The position numbers were made by a program, and so were the translations under genes. The notes beneath the pieces are model-generated. The model was not told the origin of the DNA. It did not search any database and worked only from the letters and a program-made list of their open reading frames with translations. Positions 1-16,100 of a DNA stretch of 64,000 nt are shown here, piece by piece. The first letter of the stretch is position 1. Each line of letters starts with the position of its first letter. Origin of the DNA: Atrina japonica (Eukaryota > Mollusca > Bivalvia > Pterioida > Pinnidae). Where the stretch lies: positions 419,501 to 483,500 of the forward strand of contig BROG01000481.1 in NCBI GenBank assembly GCA_030159075.1, given 5' to 3'.

Positions 1-381
1 AGCCAGGTCGGGTCTAATTTGAAAAAAAAACATTAAATAATAAAAGCTTAAATACTGAAATAGAAATCAATTTACATATTTGCAATTATTATTCGAGTCT
101 TAATTAAAAATTTCGATTAAATGCTTCTTCAGAATTGTCTAGAGGCTGTGTTAAATATGATTTGAATTGAATTCAGCTAGCTGATTCTTCCTCCTCTTCC
201 TCCTCCTCATCATTATTTTAGCAATCTACCGTTAGAATGAAAAACATTATCAGTGACGTTTTCAAAGAAGTTATGATTAAAAATAATGATATTTTGTCCA
301 AGTAAACAACATGTCATCATTTATCATGACCACATATGTCAAAGTATAATAAATTGGTGGGAAGAATTTGATATATCTCAG

Positions 382-1296
<915 letters not shown>

Positions 1297-2204
1297 ACAA
1301 AATATACCAGGAATGTAATGTCCCATTTATATTCAATATTTGATTCACTGAATGCTAAAATGCATGAAAGCCACAGACTAATTCTTAGTCTGAGGAGGAT
1401 TCCAGATGCAAAATTACCGTCCCGTAACTAAAGATTTGCATATTTTGCAACTACGACAGGGCACATTATTTTCAGGTAAATTACAAGTTACTCAACATTT
1501 GTTTAAAACATTGAGAGTAAATATGAAATACACGCACAGGTTTCTTACCAAAAAAGGCCGTTCACGGTAGATTAATTTGCAGAATACAAGAAATGTAAGT
1601 AAAGGGGGGTACAGACAGAAATCCTGGTCGGGTCAGAAGTAAGACCCATAGAGGGGTAATTGGCATAGGCAATGGATAGTCATAGAAAATCGAGGCCTTA
1701 ATAAATGTAGGTACCTTGAAAATGCTTTCCTATCTGTATGGTCACTATATCCTGAACAGATGCAGTTCTACAACACTAGATAGAAAGACAGGGGCAATTC
1801 AACAATCAAGTGTGATTTACGGATGTAGTTTGATACGTGCTTTTGTTACAGAAACCAATTGACCAGAGTAGTGAGCAGACCCTAATGCAAATCATTTGTC
1901 TTCAAAATGGCCTGCATATTGTATTTATATCCTCCAGATGATATGCCAGTGCTTGTTTAACATGTAAATACCGGTACATGTATAGCATATGCAGAGACAA
2001 ACTACTCACTGGTAAGGAATCTCAGTTTTCACGTTAAAACATTTTGCAAATTGTATGGTCGTACAATGACATTGTTTGCAATTACTCTTATGTCTGGAAT
2101 GTTGAATTGCCTGTTAGATAGTAGTTTGTTGAATCGTTCATACTGATTGTGACGAGGATTTATTCTTTAACTGTTTTTATCTTAATTTGACTGGATTCAC
2201 AGCT

Positions 2205-2340
2205 TGTGTGACTGGGGATGTTTACTCCTCCATGGCACATGATCCCTTCTTTGGATTTTCCAGGAGACTGTGTTTATCCAATGTTCACCATATTTGTGTA
2301 CTGCCTCGCGGATCTTCCTCCAGTTAATACGTGTTTTTCT
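2205..2340 (+). repeat. Diverged copy of PLE family A 3' tail
   Basis: The segment 'tactcctccatggcac' through 'gtgtttatcca' matches the tail downstream of the RT at 12267-12500, with many substitutions. Just upstream (2075-2120) is a stretch resembling one unit of the 34-bp satellite found at 42359-43660, so the two repeats occur together twice in the window. Confidence 0.5.
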
Positions 2341-3129
2341 GTGATTTTTATATCGTATTTTATTTTGGAAGCGTCATAAGTTTAGTTACAAAATTTTATG
2401 GTCAGTAAATTGACAAATGTTTCTACCACCATTGTCGAATATTAATAAAATAAAATCATCTATCAATGTATTAACCCTTTAATCCCTGAATATTTGAGTG
2501 GTATGCTCTTTCGTATGTAGAAAAGCAGTCTATTATGGTCTGTATGGTTGACAGAAATAACAATAATTTTATATTTTGGAACACTGGTGAAATAAACAGT
2601 GATTTAAACTGTTGCTCGGTTTTTAAGGGTCAGTGTTGAGAAACTCTATGATTTCAAAACTTGTGTTCGGAAAGTTTAGATAAAATTACTCCTTCACATG
2701 CAGAAATGTTTATCCCACAAGCTAATAGATACAGCACTCACTGTGAACGGCCGGTATGTGAAACCTTGAATGGTGCTTTTTCTTTTAGGGAGTTTTAGGG
2801 CAATTCACAAATAAAAGATGATTACTACATGTAATAAAAAAACTAATAGTATGTGAATCAAATATTGACTTGTTAACTGGGACATGAACATATACACAAA
2901 TCTATTGAACTTAAAGTAAACAATGTAATTTATTGGAAGTATTTGGTCATTAAATTGTTTTATATCTTTGGTAATGAATTCGTGCACCGATGAAAAACAA
3001 TGATTTATACTTTACACCAATTCTCTTAGTTTATCTGTTTAAGGGCCATTGAGGTATTCGTCACTTCTGTGTGTTTATTTCATGCAATTATACTGCATGC
3101 ACATACTTGTATCACACACCATACGTTTT

Positions 3130-3480
3130 AAGGGGCATTAGATGTTTACCAAAATAAAACAAAATATTTTGATGTTTTCTACTTTTACTACTTATACTTG
3201 ATGAACAATAACAAGTAAAAGTTATACACGGCATAAAATATCTTATATTCCTATGTATTATGTGAAGATAAGGTCAGGTCCAGTGTGGTATGCCTATACA
3301 AATAGTAAGTTGAATTAATCAATTGCAAGTGAAAAAGGTGCCAATTTGGGTTTCTCGAGCAATTGTCACAACATATATATAATTTGTATGCCTGTTTATA
3401 TCTCATTTCTGTTATTGTTTATCAATCTAAAAACGGAAGATTTATTTTTTGAAAAAAAAAACTGCAGCTAATGCCCCATT
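3130..3480 (+). mobile_element. MITE family D, copy 1
   Basis: Begins AAGGGGCATTAG and ends with the near inverted complement CTAATGCCCCATT. The interior includes 'ttgaattaatcaattgcaa' and matches four other copies in the window (6047-6465, 20779-23326 interrupted, 49057-49365, 51339-51612). No coding capacity. It looks like a small non-autonomous DNA transposon of about 350 bp. Confidence 0.6.
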
Positions 3481-6046
3481 AAAGCTTTCTAGATAAAGAA
3501 GCCATAAATTTTTATGGATATTAGTTCCATCAAAATAGTATTACACGAGTTATCATCATCAAAACTATATTCAAACTTTATCAGAGCTGATCTGAAATTG
3601 TGGAGACATCTTTGTACCATATATCAGGATTTGTTTTTTCTTTTTGATCCTCCACAGACAATTGACCGGGGTGGAGATAAAATATATATAACTAAACCAT
3701 TTTACTGAAGAACAATGGAACTCCATCCATTTGATTAGATAAAATACACAAAGGCATAATTGACTGAATATTCCCAAAACAGTCACAAAATCTAAATCTC
3801 ATTAATTGTCTAGAAAGGTAATTAACATTTTATTATATAACAATTTAAGAATATTTAAAAGCATGCGTCTACTTTGGCAACATGTCACAACAGGTTGGTG
3901 TGAAAAAAGATTGAAATGTGAAGATTATTCATATATATTTTTGTTTTGTAAATTATACAGAATTATAACAAGATCTTGGTCCAAAGTTACCAAAGTTACT
4001 TAGTATACAAGCGCAACCAAGTTTTCGTGATTTTAAGATAAAAAACACACACCATTTATACTGTAACTGGTCATGCTTGTACATTATTAGCATATAATTA
4101 TAAATAGTTATCAATGTTATTGCTCATTGCAAGAACACATCAGAAATACTACAAAATGTTTGAGTACATACTCAAATTTTGAGTACTGTACCCAACCTAT
4201 TTATTTATTTTGATGGAAAAATCATAAGTGTAATGCAAAATTTTATATGTGAATGACGAAAAATAATAATATGTTTCCTAATCACTCAAACCTCAATGTT
4301 TTACAAACATTTACATAGTCAAAATAATGAAGTTGAAGTTGAGTTGGAGTATTTAGTAAATTTGGTGACTTCGGAGCTTGATTATCCTTAGTAGATTCAA
4401 GCACTAGTCGAACCCTGTCTTAGCAATAAGCGTTCTTTAGATGTTTACATATTGAGTCAGTACAGTTCTGATGTTTATCATCAATATAGTTTTAAATGTA
4501 ATTATTACATTTTTCACATTTGTGCTTAAGAAAGGATCTTTATATCCTTTTGCTTAATTTTTATATTTCATGCCTTGTAATGTATTACTTTGATACAGCA
4601 ACATACTAAGAGGTAATAATTGTGGATATATATTATGGTAACTAGCGGTGTGACTAATCAAAACCCGTACCACTTGATGCTGTAAAGCAAGGACAGATAT
4701 TTAGTAATTAGTATGACCTAAAGAGTGACCACTGGAGTTTATCCAAATGAGCAACATCCTCCGATAATACTGTTAGTGCGTCTCATCACTTTCCTTTCCA
4801 AAAACATATGTCTACTGTCAAAGATTCTATCTAGTTTACAGATTACATATATTACAGACACGGTTATTTAGATTCTGTACATTTTCTGATGGGTGAAAAA
4901 CGTTTGGGATATTAAACAACTCAAAAAGTAACGAAATCGTCCTCATCTTTGATGATTCATTTCATTAAGATTATTTCGTGGACACACTCATGATATTGGA
5001 TACCATTCGCCATGTCTGTGATATTTTTAATCTCTAGTTTTTTATGGTTGTATTATTTGTTTTAATTAAAATTGTTATTTAGAAAGTTTATCAATCAGTT
5101 ATATCATTTTGTTTTACGCTTGATTACATGTATGCTATGTTAGTACATGTACTATTTGTTATCATCACCGATTATTTACGATTTATTTTATAACCATACT
5201 GATATTTTTGTTCATACTTTTTGTTATTTAAGCATGTGTGTGTGGTTTTTTTCGTTTTTTTCTTCACATATCTAAGATGATTCCAGGAAATAAATATAAA
5301 CACTGAAAGGTGCTAGTTGCTTCAAAATGGACGTTCTCCTTTCTTTTTATATCAAAATACTTAATATCAAAAATGAAATATAAATTAGAGCACAAAATAA
5401 TGTCCAATTTGTTTCAGTATATTTATTTGGATATTGTAATCATTTAGAACAGTAAGTGGTAGTATAGCACATACACGGTATCTCGATAATCAGTTGGAAG
5501 TATTTTAGAAAGGAGGACCGAATAAAATTTCAATGTAACATTTGCAGGATAGAACAAAACATGCTTGTTTGTAACAATTTAAGCGTTGAAATAAATGCAT
5601 TAAGTTTTTATTTAAAATTTTGAAAAAAATGTCTTAACTGAATAAAAATTAAATCGAAGGTAAATTATCAAAACTTCGATTTCAAAATTTTGAGGACATC
5701 CATCTGTAGTTTTAGGTAGATTAAATTTATTATGTTGTGATATGTTTTGTCAGTTTTACGTATAATTTGATATGACAACAAGGTGTACTTACCTAGCAAT
5801 AAAAGTATTCTGATACCTATACATATTTGTAGTTTGTATATGAGGATAATTTCTGTGCTCCTACACATTTTTTCTGGTTGATTTTCTATATGGCAAAGCA
5901 TCCAATGAAAGTACAAAAGGAGAAATATTGTATGGGATAGTTCAAATGAACACCATTGGCTGTGTTATTGGAAAAGTTTGTTGTTTTAGATATGAAAATG
6001 AAATAATCTTGGGAATTATATCAATTCAAAATAACTTTGACTGGAA

Positions 6047-6465
6047 GAGGTATTAGATGTGTTTTCCAAAAACGATTCATTTCGATTTCTTCTTCCTTTA
6101 CTACTTGTACTTGATGTACAATAACAGTATAAAACATCTCAGATACCAAAGTATAAATCTTTAGGATGTAGATACAGGATATAGATACAAATCTGGTAAA
6201 AATGGACAAACATGGATCTCTGGAATCCAAGAGGTGGGATCAGGTACCATGGAGGAGTAAGCATCCCTTGTAGCAAATACACACAGGTCAGATTCAGTGT
6301 GGTATTCATATACAAATAGTAAGGTTGAGTTAATCAATTGCAATTGAAAAAGTGCCAAACTTGGGTTACACAAGTTGTGTTTTTCTCTTTTTTATTATTG
6401 TATATCAATCTAAGTAGTAAAGAGGAAAACAATGGTGAACAACACAGCTAATGTCTATTGAAAGA
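6047..6465 (+). mobile_element. MITE family D, copy 2, interrupted by a PLE tail
   Basis: The outer parts match copy 1 ('tactacttgtacttgatg' on the left, 'gttaatcaattgcaattg' and a terminal ACAGCTAATG on the right). Bases about 6140-6262 are not part of the MITE: they are a minus-strand copy of the PLE family A tail, so the tail arrived after the MITE. Confidence 0.55.
6140..6262 (-). repeat. PLE family A 3' tail inserted in a MITE
   Basis: Reads on the minus strand as the recurring tail ('tactcctccatggtacc', 'ccatttttaccagattt', ending near 'atactttggtatctgag'). Nested inside MITE D copy 2. Confidence 0.65.
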
Positions 6466-6567
6466 AAAACAGATAACAGATGATAATAAAATCTTACGAC
6501 TCTGAGACGTTTATCATTGACCTGAAGAGAATTTGTGTGTGATATTCTCAAATTCACATTATTGTAT

Positions 6568-6684
6568 TTATGTTGTGTTATATATAATGTCCCGTGTATG
6601 ATTTTCCAAAAGTCTCTCGGTCTCCTCTGCCTGTTGATTTATATTGATGACAGTATTGGAGTTGTTGGTAGTTTCTACTGTACT
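6568..6684 (-). CDS. MFSD1-like gene, coding exon 13 (C-terminal tail, stop)
   Basis: TTTTCAG acceptor, then a hydrophilic tail of about 38 residues (TVETTNNSNT, EETERLLEN) and TAA at 6570-6568. Phase 0 with exon 12. The tail is cytoplasmic by topology. Confidence 0.65.
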   Translation of the reverse strand, partial: STVETTNNSNTVININQQAEETERLLENHTRDIIYNTT

Positions 6685-9600
6685 CTGAAAATGTAATGAG
6701 AATTACATCTATAATGATAATGTCCACATCCAGAATCATTCATACATACATACATACATACATACATACATACATACATACATACATACATACATACATA
6801 CATGCATACATACATACATACATGTGAGATTTGTATTAAAGAGAAATGAGTAGAACAAAGCAATATGTTGAATACATATTAATGTTGCCGTAGTAGTTAA
6901 AACGAAACCTACCTTCCTCCTTTGTACTATATAAAGTGAGAGTCCAACCAGAAAGCAGAGTACAGCTATTGCAAAAAGTAGCAGTAGAATTATGCGCCAG
7001 TTCTTCATTTCATTTCCATAACCTTTACTGTAAAAATTGAAATTTGACGCACGAAATATGAGGTATGTATATTATCTCAACCAATGCAAATCGTTTCAAA
7101 CATTAGAATGCATTGATCTAAAATTTGGGTTGCTTGACTGTTGCTTTACATCCCGACAAATAGTTTTTCACATATATGGAGATTTCTCCAGTTTAAGGTT
7201 AAAGGCTGCAGATTTTGGCCTCTGCTATGGACTGACGCCAGTGCAGCGAGAGTACTTCCAAGATTCGAGACTTCTTTTTTCAGTTTCATCTGAAATGCGC
7301 GTAATTTTCATTTTGTATGCCCTAAAGAAACAGTCACCGCCATTTCAAATGTCTTTGGTATGACCCGGTAGCATGAACAGAAATTGGGATCTTCCGCTTG
7401 TGAATTGAATGCTCTACCTCTAAACCACGGCAAGCAGTCAATAATCTACAACAATTTTTTATAAGAGAACAATGTCAAATGCAGACCACATAGGAAAACA
7501 TGGCGGTGATTGAAAGGGGTATAACTCGTTTCAAGTATAGGGCTACCAAGATAAACTGATTATCAACGCAACACAACCACTAACACACAGTAAAGTCGGC
7601 CGATGAAACTTACCAGAAGTCCTCTCCCATACGGGAGCAGAGGGCCAACCGACCCAAGGGAAGGATCTCAAACTGGACAAAGCCACCCAGATCTACAGCT
7701 CAAGCCTACTCCGTTGGGGCGAGCACATGTAACAAATTCCATCACGGTGGTACACTAATCACAAGGAGTCACTCCGGAGCTACCTGGGTTTTGAGTAGTC
7801 ACGCGGCACGTTAAATCACTTGTTATGGTATCGTAACACAGGTGATTCATAGTGGAGTGACAGGTTAGGTTATTATTTGGCTCAACATATTAGAGCTTCA
7901 GTATAGTATGGAGTTAGAGCAAAGGAAAAGTATTAGTTGTACACACATTGGTTCTGAAAATTTCAACAGAACCCGGATGTGCCACTTTATCTTTAAGTTT
8001 ACATCTCTACCACATATTAATGTGGGCATGTAAGAGGGACCTTGCCTTTACATAAATGCTATTTGTGTTTCTCTACAATTTAGAAATTCATATCAACAAA
8101 AAAGTTAACATAGAAAGATGGAAAGTTTTCTTTTCAGAAATGCAATACGGCATTAAGACCAGCAATATAGGAACGATAATAAAATATTTTAAAATCATTG
8201 TTGCTATTATCCACCAAGTATACCAAGAGCTAGGTGTAGCCGTGATTAGCATATACATATACTATATAGATAAACAATATTTTGAGCATTTGTATCCCCT
8301 TTTATTACAAAACTAAAACTTTGGTATTATGTACACATTTTTATAGTATTGCAAAAGAAAATAAATAAATGGAAGAAGAACTTGATCTGGAATAGATTTT
8401 GTTATCAAATACAAATATATACAGTATATGTACATATGCATCTGTGTATATGAGCACTTTTAAGTACTTAATACCAAGTTATTTCTATCAAACATTTTAT
8501 TGAATATCTATCTACGATTGGTCTTAAAACACCAGTAGTATGCCTAACGATTTCTGCTATAGGTAATTATATGTACTTGAATACTGTTTAATGTCAGTGC
8601 TTGGAAACAACCTGGGTTCGGATTTGATAGTTTGCACTGTGTGAATCGATCTATCTATCTCTCTCTCTATCTATCTATCTATGGATACGTCCTATGTTGT
8701 TGAAGTATCATAGAGTAAAATGAAGAAGTACCAATGGATAATCGAAACTTAAAGTCCATTAGCAAAAATAGATATACAAATGGTCTCATCACAAAGAACA
8801 ATTGCGAATCCGAAACAGGATGTGACTAGGTGTCCTGAAGGAGTCTGCGTCCTCTATCAGCTTGCAACACCTGTAGCAAATGCTACATGTAAACCTATCG
8901 AGTTCGGTGAAAAGGTCAATTTCGGTGAGAATAAGACTTTTGCTATGGGCCGACACCTACATAATTGCGATTTCCAATCACCACAATTTTTGGGGTAGTT
9001 GGTATCACTTGTGGAGTTTATGACTATAACCGGGTACAGGCAGCGCATTGTAATTCTTTTATCTCGACTAATCATGGTGACACGCCTTACTCAACATACT
9101 GACATTTAAACGCACCTGTTTTATTCATATTGCGAGCTGTTTTGTTATCAAATGGGTACAAATATTGCTCTTTTCTAAAATGAACCCGTAGTAAATAATA
9201 AAATCATAATGAATTTTAACTGTTTTAAGCTGTCCATTATCTTCCCTACAGCCATACTTGCAAATCCAGTGAACACGCCATCTAGTGATGCGGCTAATCC
9301 ATTAGCTCTACCGAGATTTTCTTGTGGAACAAGTTTAGTAATGGACGGCCAAAGGCTTATCTGAAATGTAATTCAAATAGGTCTTTTAAGGTTATTGATT
9401 AAATATGGCACGCCAGACGATGTAAAATTCTAAACAAACGCTTAACGGAGTTATGCACCTTGCTAAAGGAATAATAAATGTAGGTCGATCATTCTCAAGT
9501 TGTGTTCAGTTTCAAAACCTCTCTCACACATGTTCCATAGTTAACAAATTAAACTACGTCGCTAGACTTCAAAATTAAAATGTTCTCCTGACAACTCCAA

Positions 9601-10072
9601 TTATCATATTGTAATCAATTGCTTTTCATAAAGATCGACAGAAATGTAATGTATAATGGAATACTTGTGTAAAAAATTTACTCAAACAACACACATTTAT
9701 CATTTATAGGAGAAAATGAAAGAGTTACTCGAGGAGTAATGTACAATTATATGTAATGAACTGAGAGTTACTTCCGATAGCTGTCGCTACTTCTTACCAC
9801 TCACAGCTGGGTTGATGATATACAGTTCTACCGATAGGTGTCGTTCACACAAATTTGTACTTTGAGTTAAACTCATCATAATCAAATATATAAGAATAAA
9901 ATAAAAATAGCATACCGCCATCAGTGTGTATATCACACCTAATAAACTTGAAAATATTGCTGCAGGTACAGCTGTATACGAAACAAGTGGAAAAACTGTT
10001 ACTAAGAGCAGGGCACCGACAACGGCAACTAATGATCGACTTCCTGTTTTCTTCTGTAAAAATTTTATTTAG

Positions 10073-10166
<94 letters not shown>

Positions 10167-13100
10167 GGAGTTCCGCGATATAACGGTTAAAAACAGAAAT
10201 CTTTAATAAATACTATCATTCATTTTTAAAACAGTATTTGCATATGTTCATTGAATTATTATTGTATTCACATTGTTTATTATTTTGTTTTAATGTTTAG
10301 TACTTTATATAAAAGACGGAGTTTCCATTCAAATGCACGTTTTGCATATAGTAGTACATGGCTTTTATTACTATTTTGTATGTAATTGGATTCATTTTCC
10401 AAATTTTAGAAATTTCAGACTTTATATTATTATTGATTCCTTATAAACAAATAATAACTTTGATGAATGATATTTTGTTCTAATAGGAAATTTCGACGTT
10501 TTCCTCCCTTGAAACAATACTAATGCATATTTCATATCTATAGTCTAACCAATATTTGGTCATGGATTTCAAAATGAATTTGTAAAGCAACCAATCATCA
10601 AAATGAAAATATTTAACTGATATAATTAAAAAAGAAAAAAGTTTATCCTATATCTTTTCTACATACTTTTTTCTTTGTTTGGTCGCTTCAAATTTTTAAA
10701 GCACTCTTTCTAATGGAATCTCTGTGTTATCAATGCGATGTCAAATAATTGGGTCATGTGAGTCATCATCAATATTCTCGCGCCTCTCTTACAAAGGAGT
10801 TATATGAAGGGGAATAACCCCCAATTTATACTATTGTATAACACGTTATCCCTCTGTATTTAATGATCCAGAAGTAGTAACTGAACTGGATAGGTTACAT
10901 GACCAATATGTACTGGTACCAGCAGACAAAGCCTCAAATAATATAGTTTTTATTTGTAAGGCACATTACTATAATTGTTTATTAGAAGAACTTGGGTTTA
11001 ATACGAATTCCGGAAATCCTACATACACACGTAGCTCACTTTCAAAGGACGAGATCCTTCAAAATCACGTGTCCGTATTACGCTCATTTGATATACCTAC
11101 AACGGATACCGATTTCGAGCTACCACATTTATACTGGATACCTAAACTTCATAAAACCCCATATAAGCAAAGATACATAGCAGGATCCAGCAAATGTTCT
11201 ACCAAACCTTTATCTTTACTCCTTACCAAGATATTGACCGCCATTAAGGAGAAACTTCAACAATACTGTACAGTTGCTTATTCCAGAAGCGGCGTAAATC
11301 AGATGTGGAAACTTAAAAATTCTAAACAGCTTTTAGAAAATTTGAAGGCACACAATTTTTCTCGAATTCACAGTATCAAAACTTATGACTTCTCTACTCT
11401 TTAAACAAATATTCCACATAAAACATTAAAAGAAAGACTTTTCAGCATCATAGACAACTGCTTTTTCACTAAAGGTGGTACCCGAAAATTTAAATATCTA
11501 GTGATTGGCTATCAGGATACTTATTTCGTCAAACACCACTCTGATTCTACACATAAATATACTGAAGTTGATATAAAAAACATGCTGGAATTCCTAATAG
11601 ACAATATATTTGTAATGTTCGGAGACGTGGTCTTTCAACAAACTATCGGCATTCCTATGGGAACCAATTGTGCTCCTTTATTGGCCGACCTGTTCCTTTA
11701 TTCATACGAAGCAGACTTCATTCAGAAACTGCTGAATCAAAAGAAGAAAAAGTTAGCGGTGTCCTTTAATTTGACATTTAGATATATCGACGACGTTTTG
11801 TCAATTAATAATGACAATTTTTCATACATATGTCAATGCGATATATCCCAGCGAACTAGAAATTAAAGATACAACAGCATCAAGCACACACGCTCCATAC
11901 TTAGACATTTTACTTAAAATAAAACACAGACGGGGGGAAATTAGCAACTAAACTATACGATAAAACGCGACGATTTCGGCTTTCCCATCGTAAATTTTCC
12001 ACATTTAAGTAGTAATATCCCTCAGTCACCCGCATATGGAAGTTTATATTTCACAAATGATCCGATATTCCAGGGCGTGCACAACATATGAAGATTTCAT
12101 ATACAGAGGTAAACTACTCACTGACAAATTATTGACACAGGGATATCGAAAACCGCGTTTAATGTCAACGTTCCGCAAATTTTACGGTCGGTATAATAGT
12201 CTTGTTTGCGAGTACTCTGTTTCACTAAGTGAAATGTTGAGTTTCCTTTTCGTTGGCGGTTGTTGAGACGTCTGTACCATATGTGACGAGGATACACTCC
12301 TCACTTGTTTCGTTGGACTTGACTGTGGACCCACGGCGGGTGTGACCTGTCGACAGGGGATGCTTACTCCTCCATGGCACCTGATCCCACCTCTTGGTTT
12401 CCAGAGGTCCGTGTTTGTCCATTTTTACCGGATTTGTATCTGTGTCCTGGACATTCTATTGATTTATACTTTGGTATCTGAAATTTTTATATTGTCACAG
12501 GGAATCGGTGATTGTGTATTAACAGATCAGTGAGCCAGGCTAAATAAGTATGACCAATAATTTTTCCCTTTCTTTTACTTGCGCTCTCAAACTTCGAAAG
12601 ATAGCTGCCATTACATATGGCAAAAATTCCGCAATTAATTTGAGTGCGAATATCAAGTACAAAACGGATTAATTTTTATTAGTCATGGACATGGATTTTT
12701 AATTCAGTATGTATAGGATACCGCAACGTTAAAATTAAGTGGTAAGTATAATCCATTTTATTTTAATCAGTCAAAACCAGCAAAAACAAATATTTGGCTC
12801 AGACTATAGTAGTATATATTTTGTTCTATTAATATTAAATCTGTATCTTTAATTATCATAAAGCCTCTTAATAAAAGTCAGTGCGATGTACATCTATCTC
12901 ACCAATACATATCCGATAATAGGCCCTAAGATTACAGGTACATCGTAAATGATTCCGTTATAGTATGATGCCGTAGTTCTGTCATATCCAAACATATCCT
13001 GAATCAGTTTGCTGAAAGATACAATTACATTGTAACCGCAACTGATTCATAAATATAATACCAAAGTTATAATTTTGCAAACCAGGTATAAACAAACATT

Positions 13101-16100
13101 CAAGACAACCGTTTCTCTCAATAAGACTTCATCAGTTGAAATAGAATTTTGAAAAAAAAATGTAGTGTTCCGAAACAAAAGTTGGTATCATACAAGGCCG
13201 AAAAATCACCTTAAATGTATTCGTAAATCAATCTAAGAGAAATGTTTTTATGGTGTAGCATAAATCACCGACTGTTGTTGTTGTATTGTTGTTTAACGTT
13301 TCAGTAGAGAATATTTCACTCACATGGAGACGTCACCAAATATCGATGAAGGGCTTCTACTTTTGGCCTATGCTCGGCACCGTAGAGCACCGACCTCCCG
13401 CAAGTAAACTTGCACATATACTGAAAAATTAGCTTTAGGTTCAATCGTAACTCGAACCCGCGCTGCCAAGAAGTGAGAGACTTGATGGTTTAATGCGTAA
13501 TACTCTAATCACTAGGACAAGGGGACTTCAGATAGTCTATATAAATAACTTATAAATCTAAGCGTCTTAGACACTTAAATCTGTCACGATGATGATTTTT
13601 GTCCAATGACATCATAGATGAGAATATGATAAAACTTGTGTTCAAAAACACATTAAACGGCGTTAAAAAAAGTTATTTGTAGAAAAAAAAGTTTCATTAG
13701 AATAGAAGTTTTCCCGGTCCAGGTTGTATTTCCGTATGCAATGACCTTTTAGATAAATAGTACCTGATATACCTGACACGTGTACAATGTCAGTAACGAA
13801 TGTTTTGAAATGATAGAGCAGACCAATTTTGCCTGATTTAGGTATGAAATCATCATGTACGATAGTAAATGCAAAAAGTAATAAGAGTAGAATATACATT
13901 AACTGCAGATCGCACGTGCTTCTGTGATACTCGGTAATCTTCGTAAAAATTGCTGAAAGCTAATTTGCAATTGTCAAACTGATTTAACGGGTAACGTTTG
14001 GAAAAATTGTTGCAATTAAAGGCATGCATATTTTATTCTAACCATAAGTTTGTCTCTTTGGATATATATGAGATAAAATAGTAAATAAAATGTGCATGTA
14101 AAATTTTGCACCGACGACAGCTCATATAACTTTAAAGCTTTTTTTTTGTATCCACAAACGACTTGAACGATAATGCAGGTTTTAAAAGCAGCGAATACTA
14201 AACGGAAATAAATAATAAAAGAAAACTATCCATGAAATTTGGTGAAAAATCACATTTCGCTAATTTACTCAGACATTGGGAGGTACGCATGTATGTTGCA
14301 ATATATTTGGGTGAAGCAAATTGGCAGTAATTCAAATATTTAAATGCAAATTATTTAAAGATTTTGACGTAATGGACATATGAGGAATGAATATTACTAG
14401 AGGTTCGTGTATCCTTCATATTTATATCTCAACCATCTTTGTTATTGAAGTATTTGGTATTTTTTCCGTTTTTCATTTGCGTTATACTTGATACTACAAT
14501 CTATCTTTATTGATATATTTTGCACTTCTTCAAGGTTGAAACTCTGGGGCCCATTTTACGGAAGGTCCTAACTCCTAAGTCTTAGTTCTAATTGTCATGG
14601 GACTGACCAATCAGCGATGCGTTGCCATGGTAGTTAGGACTAAAAGTTAGGATTTAGGACCTAGGACCTTTCGTAAAACGGGCCCCTGATTTTGCTCAAG
14701 TGAATATGCTTCAATTATATCATTAAAGCTTCTGATACTTGAAAGCATTGCATGACAAAGTTTAGTTTCCACTTTTTTAAAAAATCTAACGACATTTCAT
14801 GAAACATAATAGCACGGGAAGACAAATTAAATTTTCTCACCATCCGTTGGAGACGAAGGGTATGAATGCCGAATAAAACGTCAGTATCATGACCACGACT
14901 AACCAGTAAGAAGCAGGGAATGTCGTCAAAATTTTCAAATTCTACAACAGAAAATTTAGCATAGCCGTTTTCAATTTGTCCATTTACACATATATATATA
15001 TACACATTACAATTCTGATGCTATATATTTGGGTGTAGCCAGTGGTCATAAGTGCTGTACATAACGCATTTAAAGATCTTGACGAGTAAGTATTAATAGA
15101 GGTTGCTCTGTCCCTCCATATTGATACTACAGTTTATAGTTTTCCAAAGAAAATTACAAATGCTTTCGTAGAAGAACAATATAATGTTTAGGTCATTATC
15201 CGAGTTCGATTTAATTGTAATTGGAACGTGCAAAATAAAGGTAAAATACCTATCTTACCAACGAACATTCCTTTCTGTCAGCTGAAAATTGTTCTCTAGT
15301 TGAATTATTTTTCGAGCCATGGAGATCACACAAAGAGAGTAAGATTGACGCAAGGAATCCTATGGAACAAATAATGACCCCTGGAATAAGATTTTCAATA
15401 AAGCGATAAACTGTTTTTGTATTCTATTACTCTGAGCAAAATGATTTAAACTATGTTGTATTTCATCTCTCAACATAGTGGCTTCGAGCTCCAACTATAA
15501 CCTAAGCTTATCTTGTATGAAAAGTTTGCGTTGAACGACCGGTGGTCTGTTCTTGCGTGCACTGAAACCAGGTTCTTCTTTTTTTCATCATTTTATTTCT
15601 CACAACAATCAAAGCAATGTTCTTATATTGAATAATCGTGTTACATGGGGGGCCTCCGTGGTCGAGTGGTTAGAACATTGCGCTTTAAATCACAAGGCAT
15701 CTCACCTCTGGTTCGAATCCCGCTAGGATCATTTCGAATTATGTGGGAAAGTTTGCCAGTTTTCTTGTGGAAGGTCGGTGGTCTTTACCTGGGTAACCGG
15801 GGTTTCTCCTCCACCCATAAAAACTAGACGCCATAATATGACTGAAAGATTGTTGAGTATGGCGTAAAACAAAAATCAAATCAAATCAAATCGTGTTACA
15901 TGGTCCTCAGTTAATTTGTTTCCCAATGCAGCAACGTGTAAAAGATAATTTATGTATCAAGAAACATACCTGTCCATGCGGATAAGGAAAGCGTGAAATG
16001 TTCGGCTATGTTGGCTGTGATGAAAAAGTTCAGTACATTCCCAATTCTCAACACACTGACAATGATTCCAAATGCCATCTCTAGTTTGTCCGGAAACCAA

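Noticed and set aside
8040..8340. Small gene of 86 codons on the plus strand
   Set aside because: AT-driven open frame without recognisable motifs or splice context; part looks like diverged repeat ('aaaactttggtattatg').
13663..13899. Extra exon of the transporter (hydrophobic minus-strand frame)
   Set aside because: Exons 8 and 9 already join in phase, and no splice sites frame this stretch.
15661..15725. Functional tRNA gene
   Set aside because: Only the A and B boxes are tRNA-like; the acceptor stem does not pair and a SINE body follows.
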